Assembly: GCA_036393335.1 (NCBI GenBank)
Contig: DASWHD010000135.1
Coordinates: 21,902-85,901, forward strand
Length of the DNA: 64,000 nt
Origin: DASWHD01 sp036393335
GTDB lineage: Bacteria > CG2-30-53-67 > CG2-30-70-394
Direction: 5' to 3'
The position numbers were made by a program, and so were the translations under genes. The first letter of the stretch is position 1. Each line of letters begins with the position of its first letter. Below, piece after piece: positions 25,510 to 34,774 of this stretch. The notes under the pieces are model-generated. The model saw only the letters and a program-made list of their open reading frames with translations. It was not told the DNA's origin and searched no databases.

Positions 25510-26652
25510 TTAGAAGCCGAAGCGGGCGATCAGGCGGCCCTTGATCGCCTCGTCTTCGTCGTCGGCACCCGAAGAGCTCTCTTCGAAGTCGAGGAAGCGG
25601 AGCTCGGCGCCGAGCTGGACATTGGGGCGGGTGTACCAGGAGGCGTGGAGGGTCCACTGCTCGAAGTCACCGTCACCGGTAAACCCGTCGTCGCTGAGCT
25701 TGTCCCAACGGGCGCCGACCACGAAGTCGCCCACCGGGTAGAGGAGCTCGACGAGGATGTCGTCACCCTCCAGATCGTCGCCGCCGGAGGGTCCGTCCAT
25801 GGTCGCGTCGAACCAGGCGAGGGTCAGAATCGCGCCGGCACCGTGGAGCTCGGCGGCGATCGACCAGCGGTCGATGTCGGCCTCGTCACCGGCGTGATGC
25901 TGGTAGTGGGCCCCGAGGGTCTGCTCCATGAAGGTCAGCTCGACGGTGCCGTAGACGCTCTCAGAAAGGTCGCTCTCGTTGCCGGGGGCACCCGCGTCGT
26001 TGTCCAGGGTGTAGCCCAGGGCATAGCGAACGGTCAGCCCCTCGTCCTCCGGCAGGATCTGACCGTTGGCCTCCAACCCGACGGCGGTGCCGAAGAAGCC
26101 CAGGTCCTCGGCGGCGTAGCCGTCGAAGACGATGGAGCGGGCGGGGGAGAGGAAGCTAAAGTCGACGTCGTAGGCGCCGGCGCGCAGGTTGAGCTGGGCC
26201 TCGCCCACCAGGTCGTTGTACTGGATGAAGACCGGCCCCAGGTCCGCGCCCTCGCCGCGCTCGAGGATGATCTCGCCGAAGGTGGAGATGCGCGGCCCGA
26301 GGGTGGTGCCCCAGAAGACCTCGACCTCCGGTTGCATGATGGTGAGGGAGTCCTCACCGCGTTCATCCTTGTCGAAATCGTCCCACTCCACCTCGATCTC
26401 GGCGAGGGCGGCGACCGGCCACGCCGGGATGTCCCAGACGTCCGTCCCCTTGGTGCCCTGGAGGCGATAACCGTTGTTTTTGAAGGTGATGCCGAACTCG
26501 TTGAGCTTCGGGAAGGCGACGTGACAGTAGGTGCACTTCTGTTTCGTTTGCCGGGCGAAGGCGGGGATCGCCTCCGCATCGTCGGGGGCGAGCAGGACGC
26601 TCAGGGGCAGCGCCAGGGCTGCCAGGAGGGGAACGAGAATGAAGCGTTTCAT
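25510..26652 (-). CDS. fused monoheme cytochrome c / outer-membrane porin (Cyc2-like architecture)
   Basis: The product is 380 residues. A signal peptide (1-28) is followed by a short heme-binding segment, IPAFARQTKQKCTYCHVAFP, with C40-x-x-C43-H44 and then LNEFGITFKNNGYRL. About 310 residues of alternating beta strands follow, rich in Asp/Glu turns and ending ARFGF, the C-terminal Phe typical of barrels. A single heme at the mouth of a porin is the plan of Cyc2-type iron oxidases and related extracellular electron conduits. The FAR-QT...CxxCH...FP.L..FG..FK..GY spacing fits that wider family. The substrate is not predictable. A GGAGG site precedes the ATG. Confidence 0.82.
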   Translation of the reverse strand: MKRFILVPLLAALALPLSVLLAPDDAEAIPAFARQTKQKCTYCHVAFPKLNEFGITFKNNGYRLQGTKGTDVWDIPAWPVAALAEIEVEWDDFDKDERGEDSLTIMQPEVEVFWGTTLGPRISTFGEIILERGEGADLGPVFIQYNDLVGEAQLNLRAGAYDVDFSFLSPARSIVFDGYAAEDLGFFGTAVGLEANGQILPEDEGLTVRYALGYTLDNDAGAPGNESDLSESVYGTVELTFMEQTLGAHYQHHAGDEADIDRWSIAAELHGAGAILTLAWFDATMDGPSGGDDLEGDDILVELLYPVGDFVVGARWDKLSDDGFTGDGDFEQWTLHASWYTRPNVQLGAELRFLDFEESSSGADDEDEAIKGRLIARFGF

Positions 26653-26770
26653 AGGAGATCCTCCATGACCGGGGGTGGTGTGCCCACGGCGCGCGACGCC
26701 GTGAACGGTGGGATGTGCCCTGCAACGCCGGGAGGTTGGCTAAATTTCATCGAATAGGTCAACAACAAGT

Positions 26771-27625
26771 TTACTGCGACGGCACGGGCATTCGGTCGGA
26801 TGATTCCGAGGTTTGCGAGAGGTCCACGGCAAACGCGGTAGTCCGCCCCGCGACGATCCCCATCCGTTGCTGGACCGCAGGGTGTGGGGGAAGCTCAAGG
26901 CGCACCTCGTGCACCCCCGATGGCAGGTCGATGTGGAAGGGGGTGGTGCCGTAGTAGGCGCCGTCGATATACACCTGCGCCCCCGCCGGCGTGGTGTCGA
27001 TCTGCAGCCCCCCCGTGGGGGGAGTGACGGGGGCAGAAGGCCGGGTACCGAGGGCGCGGAGCAGCTCGTTCCACAGGCCATCGATATCTTCCTGCATGAG
27101 CAGGGTGAGATGGGCCATGGCGGTGCCGCCGACCCCGGTGAACTGGGTGTGATCCCGGCGCGCGGTCTGCTGCCACTCCGGCGAGGCTGAGTCGGCCCGG
27201 TGGAGCGCCAAAGACAAGGCCGTGGTGAACCGATCCTCGGTCCCGGCAGCGAGCTCCAGCTCAGCGACGGTTGGCTGGAGCCACACCGCCGGCGGCGGGG
27301 TACCGGCCGCCAGGACCCGCGCGGTCAGGCCGTGGACGGCAAGGATCGCCACCAGGCGCTCGGTCGCCCACTCTGTCACGGGTCGATCGAGACGCACCGC
27401 CCGCCGGCCGCTGCCGACGTTGTTACGGCGCCATCCCAAGGCCCGTGGATCGCTGGCCGCCGCTCCATCACCATCGCGGCCATCGATCGCCGGCGCCACC
27501 CACACTATGCCGCCGTCGCGCAACGCCGCCGGGGGCTCCGGCGCGGGGGCCTGGACCACCACGGCGCGATGGCCGCAGGCGATGATGAGCAGCGGGAGGA
27601 GAGACGGGAGTAGACCGCGGCGCAC
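26771..27625 (-). CDS. PEGA-domain lipoprotein
   Basis: The product is 284 residues, starting at GTG 27625. This start was chosen because GAGGAG lies five bases upstream and it gives a compact lipoprotein signal (RRGLLPSLLPLLIIAC, lipobox IIAC). Upstream in-frame ATGs lack both features. The middle domain (about 60-190) resembles no family I recognise. Residues about 205-280 form a PEGA domain: LQIDTTPAGAQVYIDGAYYG followed by TTPFHIDLPSGVHEVRLELP. PEGA modules are surface beta domains. It is on the same strand as the cytochrome-porin, 118 bp upstream, so a shared role at the envelope is possible. Confidence 0.78.
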   Translation of the reverse strand: MRRGLLPSLLPLLIIACGHRAVVVQAPAPEPPAALRDGGIVWVAPAIDGRDGDGAAASDPRALGWRRNNVGSGRRAVRLDRPVTEWATERLVAILAVHGLTARVLAAGTPPPAVWLQPTVAELELAAGTEDRFTTALSLALHRADSASPEWQQTARRDHTQFTGVGGTAMAHLTLLMQEDIDGLWNELLRALGTRPSAPVTPPTGGLQIDTTPAGAQVYIDGAYYGTTPFHIDLPSGVHEVRLELPPHPAVQQRMGIVAGRTTAFAVDLSQTSESSDRMPVPSQ

Positions 27626-27867
27626 AAACTCCTCGGCGTGGGAGGGTAGGTAAGCTGACCGGTCACCTAGCAGATGCATCGATCTGCGGCAAGAGGTGGC
27701 TTCCCGGGTCACCGCCGCTCCGGCACCGCCTGCCTGCCGCCATCGGCCGGGGATGGTTCCTGCTCCGGCTTGCGTTGGCGCGCTGCGCAAAATGTGGTGT
27801 GATCCCCGGAGCGGCGGAGCAGTCGGCGTAGGCTGAACGCGGTGACCGCCACCGACCGACAGACACC

Positions 27868-28581
27868 ATGCGTCCCGATCTTCCTGCAGCCGAGACCCGC
27901 CGGGCGTTGCTCAAGGCGGTGTCGATGGCGGTGGTGCTGATGCTCCTGATCTACGGTGTGCGGCGCTCACCGTTGTCGGTCTATCTCGACCCAGAAAACC
28001 TGGCACCGTGGCAGGAGTTGGTCGGGGATGCCGGGACGTGGGCGAAGCCGCTGTTCATCGCGGTGGGCACGGTGGTCATCTCGGTGGGTGTGCCGCGCAC
28101 CGTGGTGAGCCTGGCGGGCGGCATGCTGTTCGGCATCGCCATGGGACTGGTCACGGCCATGGCCGCCACCATGTTCTCCGCCATGCTGACGTTCTACATC
28201 GGACGATGGGCGGGGCATCGCTATGTGCGGCGGCGTTTTGGTGAACGGATCGGTGAGGTGCGGCGCATGATGCGACAGCACGGCGTCGTGGCGATGATCT
28301 TGATCCGCCAGCTACCCATCACCGCGCTGGCCAGCAACCTCCTGTGCTCGGTGAGCGGGGTGCGGGCGCGCCACTACTTTTTCGGATCCCTGATCGGGCT
28401 GTTGCCCGGTGCGATCATCTTCGTCGTCTTCGGCGCCGGGGTGCGGCGCGACTTTGGCCTGCGCGCGACGGCCGCCAGCCTGCTGTTGGTCGGCGTTACC
28501 TTCGTCGCCCTCTGGGTAGTGAATCGTACCCCGTGGCTACAGCCCTTGCGTGAGATGTTGCAGAAGGAAGACAAGGGTTGA
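27868..28581 (+). CDS. TVP38/TMEM64 (VTT/DedA superfamily) membrane protein
   Basis: The product is 237 residues with about five to six membrane segments and the VTT core motif. SLAGGMLFGIAMGLVTAMAA is the re-entrant glycine-rich loop, followed by the amphipathic RWAGHRYVRRRFGERI, then LIRQLPITALASNLLCSVSG. The family includes lipid scramblase and transport candidates and DedA-like envelope-homeostasis proteins. The substrate is unknown. It is divergent from the PEGA lipoprotein, with 242 bp between. Confidence 0.88.
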   Translation: MRPDLPAAETRRALLKAVSMAVVLMLLIYGVRRSPLSVYLDPENLAPWQELVGDAGTWAKPLFIAVGTVVISVGVPRTVVSLAGGMLFGIAMGLVTAMAATMFSAMLTFYIGRWAGHRYVRRRFGERIGEVRRMMRQHGVVAMILIRQLPITALASNLLCSVSGVRARHYFFGSLIGLLPGAIIFVVFGAGVRRDFGLRATAASLLLVGVTFVALWVVNRTPWLQPLREMLQKEDKG

Positions 28582-28745
28582 GACGTGGCATTTGGGCAGC
28601 GTGACAGGAGACCATCGGCGCCGGGCGTGGCTAGCGGGCCCCAGGACGCCGGGGCATGGGCAGCGTTGGGTTCTGTGAATCGGCGATGCCGCTCACGTCA
28701 CCGCCCAGCGTGCGGCAGGTAGCCGGGAGAGCACGGGTGAGGCCA

Positions 28746-30992
28746 ATGGAGTCCTCGCGCTTCGACGGCCGCCTGCAAAGAGGGGTGGAAGAGCTCTTTG
28801 CGCGCTGGACCGTTGTCCTGATGCGGCGGCCCCGACGGTGGTGGTGGTGGGTGGGTCTGCTCTCTGTCCTGCTTCTTGCCGGCCTGCCGCGCTTGCAGTT
28901 GGACGTGCGCCTCGACGCCTTCCTCGTGGAGGATGACCCGGACTTTCTCGCCTTCCAGGCATTGCGCGAGCGCTTCGACAATGACGAGCTGCTCCTGGCG
29001 GTGGTCGCACCGCCGGTGGGTATTTCTCTGCTGGATCCGGTGATGGTGGACGGCCTGCGTGCGGTGCACGACGGCGCCACCGGGATTGATTCGGTGGCGT
29101 GGGTAAGCAGTCTGGCGCGGGCGCGCCGTTTGCAGGTCGGGCCCCAGACCCTTTCCTGGGAGTTGTGGCTGCCACCGGCGGCGACCCCTACCCACACCGC
29201 GGCGATCCTCCAGGAGCAGACTCTACGTGGCCGGCTGCTGGGGCGGGATGGCGAGACCCTCATCCTGCGCCTCGGTCTCGAGAACAGTGACTCGATCGAG
29301 CTGGTGCCGACGCTGGAGGCATTGTTGCGTGCCCAAATGCCCCCCGGGAGCCGCTGGTGGATGGTCGGGACGCCGGTGGTCAAAGAGGCCCTCCGCGAAT
29401 CCCTGCGCACAGACGGATTGCGTGTCGGTCCTGCCGCGGCGGTGGTGTGCTTCTGCCTGCTTGCCCTTGCCCTGCGCTCCCTGCGCCACGCCTTGATCAC
29501 GGTGGGGGCAGCACTATTGGCGACGCTCTGGACCCTCGGGCTCATGGGGTGGGTGGGGGCGCCCCTGACCATCGTGTCGGTCATCGTCCCGACCCTGATC
29601 CTGGTCATCGGCCTCACCGACGGGGTCCATCTCCTCACGGCCGCCGGTCACGGCGGTGTCGTGCACGCCTTGAAACGGGTCGGACCGGCATGCGTGTGGA
29701 CCTCGGTGACCACCATCGCCGGTTTTCTCGGCCTCAGCTTCATGGGGGTCCCCGCCCTGCGGGACACCGGCACCTGGACGGCGGTAGGAATCACCATCGC
29801 CTTTCTCCACGCGGTCGTGACGTTGCCCTTGCTGCTGCGGCGCTTTCCCTATCGCCCCGCCGTGGAGCTGGAAAAGGTGGGGCGAACCGGGTGGTGGGGT
29901 GCCCACACGGCGCGGCCAACGGTCACCATCGCCCTGCTGGCGTTTGTGGTCCTCGCTCCCGGGATCCGGCAAATCGAGTCGGAGACCGACCTCGTGCGCT
30001 ACTTCGCGGTCGATGACCCTCTCCGTATCGGTTACCGCCAGGCCGAGGCGGCCCTCGGCGGTTCCACACCGCTCAGCCTGTTGGTGGAGCGGCGCGACGG
30101 TGGCTCGATGATCGACGAGGAGCCGTTGGTGGTCGTGGAGCGGCTGCGTGCCGCATGTCTGAATCATCCGCTGGTCCTGTCGGTGGACGCCATTCCTGGC
30201 CTCCTCCACGAGCTCCAGGGGGATGCGCCCGACAGTCGCACGAGGATCGACCGGGGACAGGCGGCGCAGCTCCTCCTCCTGGCCGAGCTGGCCGGGGCCA
30301 GCGGTCCCGCCAATGCCCTGCTCAGCAACGACCGGCAGGTGGCGCGGCTCCTCCTCTTTCTTCCGGAGCTGAGCTCGCGGAGGATGGTCGAGATGGCCGA
30401 CTGGCTACGCCGGACGGCGACCGAGGCGGTGGGACTGCAGTACCATGTAAGCCTGGCCGGGAATGCTCTGCATCAGGCCAACACGATGAATGCCCTCGAC
30501 TATGGTCTGCCGTGCGGCGTAATCGTCACCTTGGTCTTGATCGCGGTGTTGTTCCGTGCCCTTTTCGGCTCCTGGAGTTGGAGTGGCATGGCCCTGCTGC
30601 CCAACCTGCTGCCCGTGGTCGGCGTGCTGGGCACGATGGGTTGGCTGCGTATTCCCCTCGACCTGTCGACCGCCATGACCGGCTCCGTCGCCCTCGGCTT
30701 GGCCGTGGACGACACGATTCACATGGCCCTCGGTTACCGCCACCATCGCGAGCGCCGGCTGGGGATCGAGGACGCGATGGCGGCGACCCTGGCGACCAGC
30801 GGCCGTGCGCTGTGGCTCACAACGAGCGTGTTGATGGCCGGCTTCGGTCTTCTCGTGCTCTCCTCGTTTGCGCCCACCCGCCGCTTCGGGCTCCTTACCT
30901 GCCTTACCCTTGCCCTCGCGCTGGCCGCGGATCTGGTGGTGCTGCCGGCCCTCATCCGCTTGTGGGAGGGGCGGCGCCGGGCGGCCGGCTGA
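28746..30992 (+). CDS. RND superfamily exporter (MMPL family)
   Basis: The product is 748 residues from ATG 28746 (ATG 28656 in frame is an alternative). It has two matching halves, each with one N-terminal helix, a periplasmic loop domain and a five-helix bundle. Conserved acidic motifs in the fourth helices are GLTDGVHLLTA and GLAVDDTIHMALGYRHH. MMPL/RND proteins of this size commonly export lipids or hydrophobic molecules using the proton gradient. No membrane-fusion or outer-membrane partner is adjacent. The gene after it is a small unrelated protein. Confidence 0.88.
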   Translation: MESSRFDGRLQRGVEELFARWTVVLMRRPRRWWWWVGLLSVLLLAGLPRLQLDVRLDAFLVEDDPDFLAFQALRERFDNDELLLAVVAPPVGISLLDPVMVDGLRAVHDGATGIDSVAWVSSLARARRLQVGPQTLSWELWLPPAATPTHTAAILQEQTLRGRLLGRDGETLILRLGLENSDSIELVPTLEALLRAQMPPGSRWWMVGTPVVKEALRESLRTDGLRVGPAAAVVCFCLLALALRSLRHALITVGAALLATLWTLGLMGWVGAPLTIVSVIVPTLILVIGLTDGVHLLTAAGHGGVVHALKRVGPACVWTSVTTIAGFLGLSFMGVPALRDTGTWTAVGITIAFLHAVVTLPLLLRRFPYRPAVELEKVGRTGWWGAHTARPTVTIALLAFVVLAPGIRQIESETDLVRYFAVDDPLRIGYRQAEAALGGSTPLSLLVERRDGGSMIDEEPLVVVERLRAACLNHPLVLSVDAIPGLLHELQGDAPDSRTRIDRGQAAQLLLLAELAGASGPANALLSNDRQVARLLLFLPELSSRRMVEMADWLRRTATEAVGLQYHVSLAGNALHQANTMNALDYGLPCGVIVTLVLIAVLFRALFGSWSWSGMALLPNLLPVVGVLGTMGWLRIPLDLSTAMTGSVALGLAVDDTIHMALGYRHHRERRLGIEDAMAATLATSGRALWLTTSVLMAGFGLLVLSSFAPTRRFGLLTCLTLALALAADLVVLPALIRLWEGRRRAAG

Positions 30993-31053
30993 CCGGCGGC
31001 GCACGCACGGGCGCCGCCTTGACCCGTCGCCGTGACCGCGGAGAGACTGGCCC

Positions 31054-31341
31054 ATGAGGCTGTCAGATCTACAGGAGGAGTTGGAGCAGGTGGCAGAGCG
31101 CCTCGGAGTGACCGTACGCTACGAGCGTGCGACCTTCACCGGCGGCTCGTGTACCCTGCGCGGCGAGGCCCTGATCATCGTCAACAGCAGGCTGACGCTA
31201 CGAGAGAAGGTGCGTGCCCTGGCCAAGGAGGTGTCGCGCCTGCCACTCGACGACATGTTCATCCGGCCCGAGGTGCGGCGCCACCTCGAGGGGATCGGTC
31301 CCTTACCGCTGGCCACCGACCGCGACACACCTCATTCGTAG
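31054..31341 (+). CDS. small conserved protein of unknown function
   Basis: The product is 95 residues with a helix-strand-helix look: LQEELEQVAERLGVTVRYER, FTGGSCTLRGEALIIVNSRL and REKVRALAKEVSRLPLDDMF. The GGxCxLRGE...INxxL...K pattern recurs in small hypothetical proteins of delta- and gammaproteobacteria. No function is assigned. It begins 62 bp after the MMPL gene and stops seven bases before the pseudouridine synthase, so it is likely in one transcript with both. Confidence 0.72.
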   Translation: MRLSDLQEELEQVAERLGVTVRYERATFTGGSCTLRGEALIIVNSRLTLREKVRALAKEVSRLPLDDMFIRPEVRRHLEGIGPLPLATDRDTPHS

Positions 31342-31348
31342 GCAATCC

Positions 31349-32095
31349 GTGCAGTCCATCCCCCGAGTCCGACTACAGAAGTTTCTCGCCGACGCCGGGT
31401 TGTGTTCGCGGCGCGAGGCGGAGGAGTGGATCCTCGACGGCCGCGTGGAGGTCAATGGCAAGCCGATCCTACGCCTCGGCGTGGCGATCGACCCCGACGC
31501 CGACCACGTGCGTTGTGACGGCCAGCGGGTGCGGGTGCGGAGACGCTATCACTACCTCGTGCTGCACAAGCCGCGACGTGTGGTGTGCACGGTGAAGGAT
31601 GATCGCGAGCGGCCAACGGTGATGGACTGTTTGCCGGCCAACACCCCGCGCCTGTTTCCCGTGGGGCGCCTCGACTACGACACCGAGGGGTTGCTGTTGC
31701 TCACCGACGACGGCGACCTCGCGGCGCGTCTCACCCATCCGCGCTACGGGGTGGAGAAGGTGTACCACGCCCGGATCAGTCGCCACCCGACACCCCAGGA
31801 GGTGGCCAAGCTGCGTCGCGGGCTACGCCTGGAGGACGGACCGGCGCGGCCGACCCGGGTCCGTCTCCTGAGGAAGAACCCGCAGAGCGCCTGGCTGGAG
31901 ATCGCCTTTCGCGAGGGGCGCAACCGCCTGGTGCGGCGCTATGTGCAACGGTGCGGCCTGCTGGTGGAGCGGCTCATCCGGGTAGGGGAGGGGCCCCTCG
32001 CCTTGGGTGAGCTGGCACCGGGCGCCTACCGCCCCCTGACCCGCCAGGAGGTGGCGAGCCTGCGGCGGGCGGTGGCGCCGAGGGAACGGCCATAG
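31349..32095 (+). CDS. rluB: ribosomal large-subunit pseudouridine synthase B type (RluB/RsuA family)
   Basis: The product is 248 residues from GTG 31349; ORF extension upstream overlaps the preceding gene. It has an N-terminal S4 RNA-binding domain (RLQKFLADAGLCSRREAEEW) and the catalytic domain with the aspartate loop VGRLDYDTEGLLLLTDDGDL. The C-terminal motif GRNRLVRRYVQRCGLLVERL corresponds to the EGRNRQVRRM region. It is predicted to convert uridine near 23S position 2605 to pseudouridine. The RluE/RluF or RsuA classes cannot be fully excluded. Confidence 0.9.
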   Translation: MQSIPRVRLQKFLADAGLCSRREAEEWILDGRVEVNGKPILRLGVAIDPDADHVRCDGQRVRVRRRYHYLVLHKPRRVVCTVKDDRERPTVMDCLPANTPRLFPVGRLDYDTEGLLLLTDDGDLAARLTHPRYGVEKVYHARISRHPTPQEVAKLRRGLRLEDGPARPTRVRLLRKNPQSAWLEIAFREGRNRLVRRYVQRCGLLVERLIRVGEGPLALGELAPGAYRPLTRQEVASLRRAVAPRERP

Positions 32096-32113
32096 CCGGA
32101 CGCGGCCCGGTAG

Positions 32114-32141
32114 GTAGGGGCATGGCATGCCGTGCCCCTAC
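32114..32141. repeat. REP-like perfect hairpin
   Basis: GTAGGGGCA and TGCCCCTAC flank a short inner GGCATGCC palindrome, giving a nearly continuous hairpin. There is no T tract. This short GC-rich palindrome belongs to the kind of dispersed hairpins common after genes. It lies in the gap between rluB and bamA. Confidence 0.65.
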
Positions 32142-32183
32142 GGTGCGGACTCTTCCGCCGCCGCTGCTCGACCAGGGCTGTCC

Positions 32184-32212
32184 TTGGCAGTCGGCCGAGC
32201 GTGGGCTATAAA
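32184..32212 (+). promoter_or_regulatory. sigma-70 promoter for bamA
   Basis: TTGGCA (32184-32189) and TATAAA (32207-32212) are separated by exactly 17 bp. Both are close to consensus. The predicted start of transcription near 32219 gives a leader of about 100 bases before the bamA ATG. Confidence 0.72.
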
Positions 32213-32319
32213 CTCCGCCCACTTTGAAGTCTGTCCTCCACCACTGCGTTGCTGCTGGTACCGACCTTCACGCCCGCGCCACGGCGTTCCTCGCGCGCCA
32301 TCCAGATCCCGTCACCCGA

Positions 32320-34620
32320 ATGAAGGTTCTCCTTGCGGCGGCGGTGGTCTGTCTGGTGCTGGTGGCGTCCATCCAGGAGTCGTACTCCGACTCGCCGGAA
32401 GGCAAGCAGGTGGTCTCCATCGAGGTGGTGGGCAATCACCGGGTCGATAATGCGACGATTCTGTCCAAGCTCCTCACCCGACCGGGCAAGCCGTACTCCG
32501 GCTACTTGTTGCGCAATGACATAGCCACCCTCTTCAAGCTCGGTCAGTTCGACGACATCCAGGTCGACTCGACGGAGGTGCCGGGGGGGATCGCCCTCAC
32601 CTTTCGGGTGGTGGAGAAGCCGGCGGTGGTCGCGGTCTCCCACCGGGGCAACGACAAGATCCGCGACGACCTCATCGACCCGGAGGTGCACGTCAAGGTC
32701 GGCGACGTCTACGACGCACGGCGGGTGGAAGAGGACCGGAAGCGGATCCTGGAGCTGTACAAGAAGGACGGTTACGTCTTCGCCGAGGTCACGCCCCAGG
32801 TGGAACGACCGCAGGCGGGCGGGGTGGAGATCACCTACGCCATCGATGAGGGCGCCAAGGTGTCGGTGCGGGAGATCGTCTTCTCCGGCAACACCCACTT
32901 CAAGGAACGCGAGATCCGCAAGGTGATGGCGACCAAGAAGCACAACATGTTCTCCTGGCTCACCGGTTCCGGGGTCTACAATCTGGAGGTGGCCAAGGTC
33001 GACATGGACCGGATCCGCGCCCTGTACCACAACGCGGGGTTCATCGAGGCCAAGGTCGGGGGACCCGAGGTACGGCTCTCCGAGGACCGCAAGGAGGCGA
33101 CGGTGGTTTTCTCCATCGTCGAGGGGGCGCAGTACACCGTGCGTTCTCTGGCCCTACGCGGCAACGAGCACATCGCCACGGACAAGCTGTTGGAGGGGCT
33201 CAATACGGTGGTCGGCGAGCTGTACAGCCGGGAGAACGTGCGCAAGGACATCGCCAAGCTCTCGGAGCGGTATGGCGACGAGGGGTATTTTTTCGTCGAC
33301 ATCGTGCCCCGCACCCAACCGGACGCCGAGACCCACGAGGTCGACCTGGTGTTCGACCTCGAAGAGGGGGAGAAGGCGTACCTCGGTCACATCCAGATCA
33401 CCGGCAACGACCGGACCCGTGACAAGGTGATCCGTCGCGAGCTGCGCTTCGACGAGGGCGACCTATACAACAGCAGCAAGATGCGCCGTTCGTTCGAGCG
33501 CATCAACAACCTCGGCTACTTCGAAAACGTCGAGCTCATCCCCAATCGGCGGGTCGGGAGCAACGTCCTGGACATGGAGATCCGGGTAAAGGAGCGACCG
33601 ACCGGCTCGCTCACCATGGGCGCCGGTTGGGGCTCGGCGGACGGCTTCGTCGGCACCTTCTCGATCAGTGAGGCCAACCTGTTCGGTACCGGCCGCAAGC
33701 TCAACCTTTCCCTGGAGCTCGGGGAGGAGCGATCGCGTATCAACCTGCGCTACCTGGAGCCTTACCTGTTCGGCTACGACATGACCGGGCGGGTGGACAT
33801 CTTCAACACCGTCCAGCAATACGACGATTTCGACCGCAAGAGCAGGGGTGGCGCCCTGACCGTGTCCAAGGCATTTGGCGAGTATTACAGCGGTCAGGCC
33901 GGCTACCGCCTCGACTCCCTGGAGATCGACGACGTCAATCCGGACGACGAAGAGGATCTGGCGACGGATACGGTCTCGAGCAGCGTCATCCTCGGCTGGA
34001 CGCGCAACACCGTGGACAGCATCTTCGACCCGGCTCGCGGTTCACGGTTGGAGCTAAGCAGTGAGTACGCGGGTGGACCGCTCGCGGGCGACAACGACTT
34101 CCTCAAGCTCTCCGCCGAGCACAACTGGTTCCATCCCCTGTTCTGGAAATCGGTCTTTGGGTTCCACTTCCGCACCGGTTACCTGGCCGACTTCGAGAGC
34201 GATGACGACGCCAAGGAGGACATCTACCGGCTAGAGGGCTTCTACCTCGGGGGGATCAACTCCCTGCGCGGCTTCGCGCCGCGCTCGGTCGGCCCCAAGT
34301 CGGGGGATTTTACCGGCAATCCGGGGGCGGGTATCGACCTCGGCGGTAACTTCATGCTCCTCGCCAATTTCGAGGTGACCTTTCCCCTGGTGGAGGCGGC
34401 GGGGCTCAAGGGTGTGGTGTTCCTCGACATGGGGGATGCATGGAGTCGCCTGGAGCCGGTGGTGCTCGACGACCTGAAGGTCTCCTCCGGCTTCGGCCTG
34501 CGCTGGCTCTCGCCCCTCGGCCCGCTGCGCCTCGAATGGGGCTACAAGATCACCGATTCGGATGACCTAAGCGATTCGGAGAACTCGCGCTTCGAGTTCT
34601 CCATCGGCACCTTCTTCTAA
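32320..34620 (+). CDS. bamA: outer-membrane protein assembly factor BamA
   Basis: BamA is the Omp85 core that folds beta-barrels into the outer membrane. The start was placed at ATG 32320, the head of a signal peptide (MKVLLAAAVVCLVLVA). A TTG at 32224 would sit almost at the predicted transcription start. The product is 766 residues. Five POTRA domains (for example VREIVFSGNTHFKEREIRKV and LGHIQITGNDRTRDKVIRRE) precede a 16-strand barrel. The L6 motif is LRGF rather than VRGF (INSLRGFAPRSVGP). It ends in FF. skp, lpxD, fabZ and lpxA follow in the classic order. Confidence 0.97.
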   Translation: MKVLLAAAVVCLVLVASIQESYSDSPEGKQVVSIEVVGNHRVDNATILSKLLTRPGKPYSGYLLRNDIATLFKLGQFDDIQVDSTEVPGGIALTFRVVEKPAVVAVSHRGNDKIRDDLIDPEVHVKVGDVYDARRVEEDRKRILELYKKDGYVFAEVTPQVERPQAGGVEITYAIDEGAKVSVREIVFSGNTHFKEREIRKVMATKKHNMFSWLTGSGVYNLEVAKVDMDRIRALYHNAGFIEAKVGGPEVRLSEDRKEATVVFSIVEGAQYTVRSLALRGNEHIATDKLLEGLNTVVGELYSRENVRKDIAKLSERYGDEGYFFVDIVPRTQPDAETHEVDLVFDLEEGEKAYLGHIQITGNDRTRDKVIRRELRFDEGDLYNSSKMRRSFERINNLGYFENVELIPNRRVGSNVLDMEIRVKERPTGSLTMGAGWGSADGFVGTFSISEANLFGTGRKLNLSLELGEERSRINLRYLEPYLFGYDMTGRVDIFNTVQQYDDFDRKSRGGALTVSKAFGEYYSGQAGYRLDSLEIDDVNPDDEEDLATDTVSSSVILGWTRNTVDSIFDPARGSRLELSSEYAGGPLAGDNDFLKLSAEHNWFHPLFWKSVFGFHFRTGYLADFESDDDAKEDIYRLEGFYLGGINSLRGFAPRSVGPKSGDFTGNPGAGIDLGGNFMLLANFEVTFPLVEAAGLKGVVFLDMGDAWSRLEPVVLDDLKVSSGFGLRWLSPLGPLRLEWGYKITDSDDLSDSENSRFEFSIGTFF

Positions 34621-34680
34621 GTCGGTGGAGCCACCTCCGCGTAGCGGCCGGGCTGGGACATCACTGTCCATTTCCCTCTC

Positions 34681-34774
34681 AGGAGAGCAGGAGGTTTAGG
34701 AACGCAGGAAGGGGGGAACGCGCGCCGTAGCTGGGGAAGTCGTTCCTGCCTTCCTGCTGCTTTCCTGGATTCTT
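34681..34774. repeat. degenerate AGGAAAGCAGGAA inverted repeat
   Basis: Runs of AGGAGAGCAGGA and CGCAGGAAGG in the left half face GTTCCTGCCTTCCTGC-type sequence in the right half, making an imperfect hairpin. It resembles the cleaner copy at 23048-23124 and ends just before the terminal-inverted-repeat element. It occupies the bamA-skp gap. Confidence 0.5.

Noticed and set aside
32224..32319. Upstream TTG extension of BamA
   Set aside because: It would start about five bases after the predicted transcription start and would bury the signal peptide 32 residues in.
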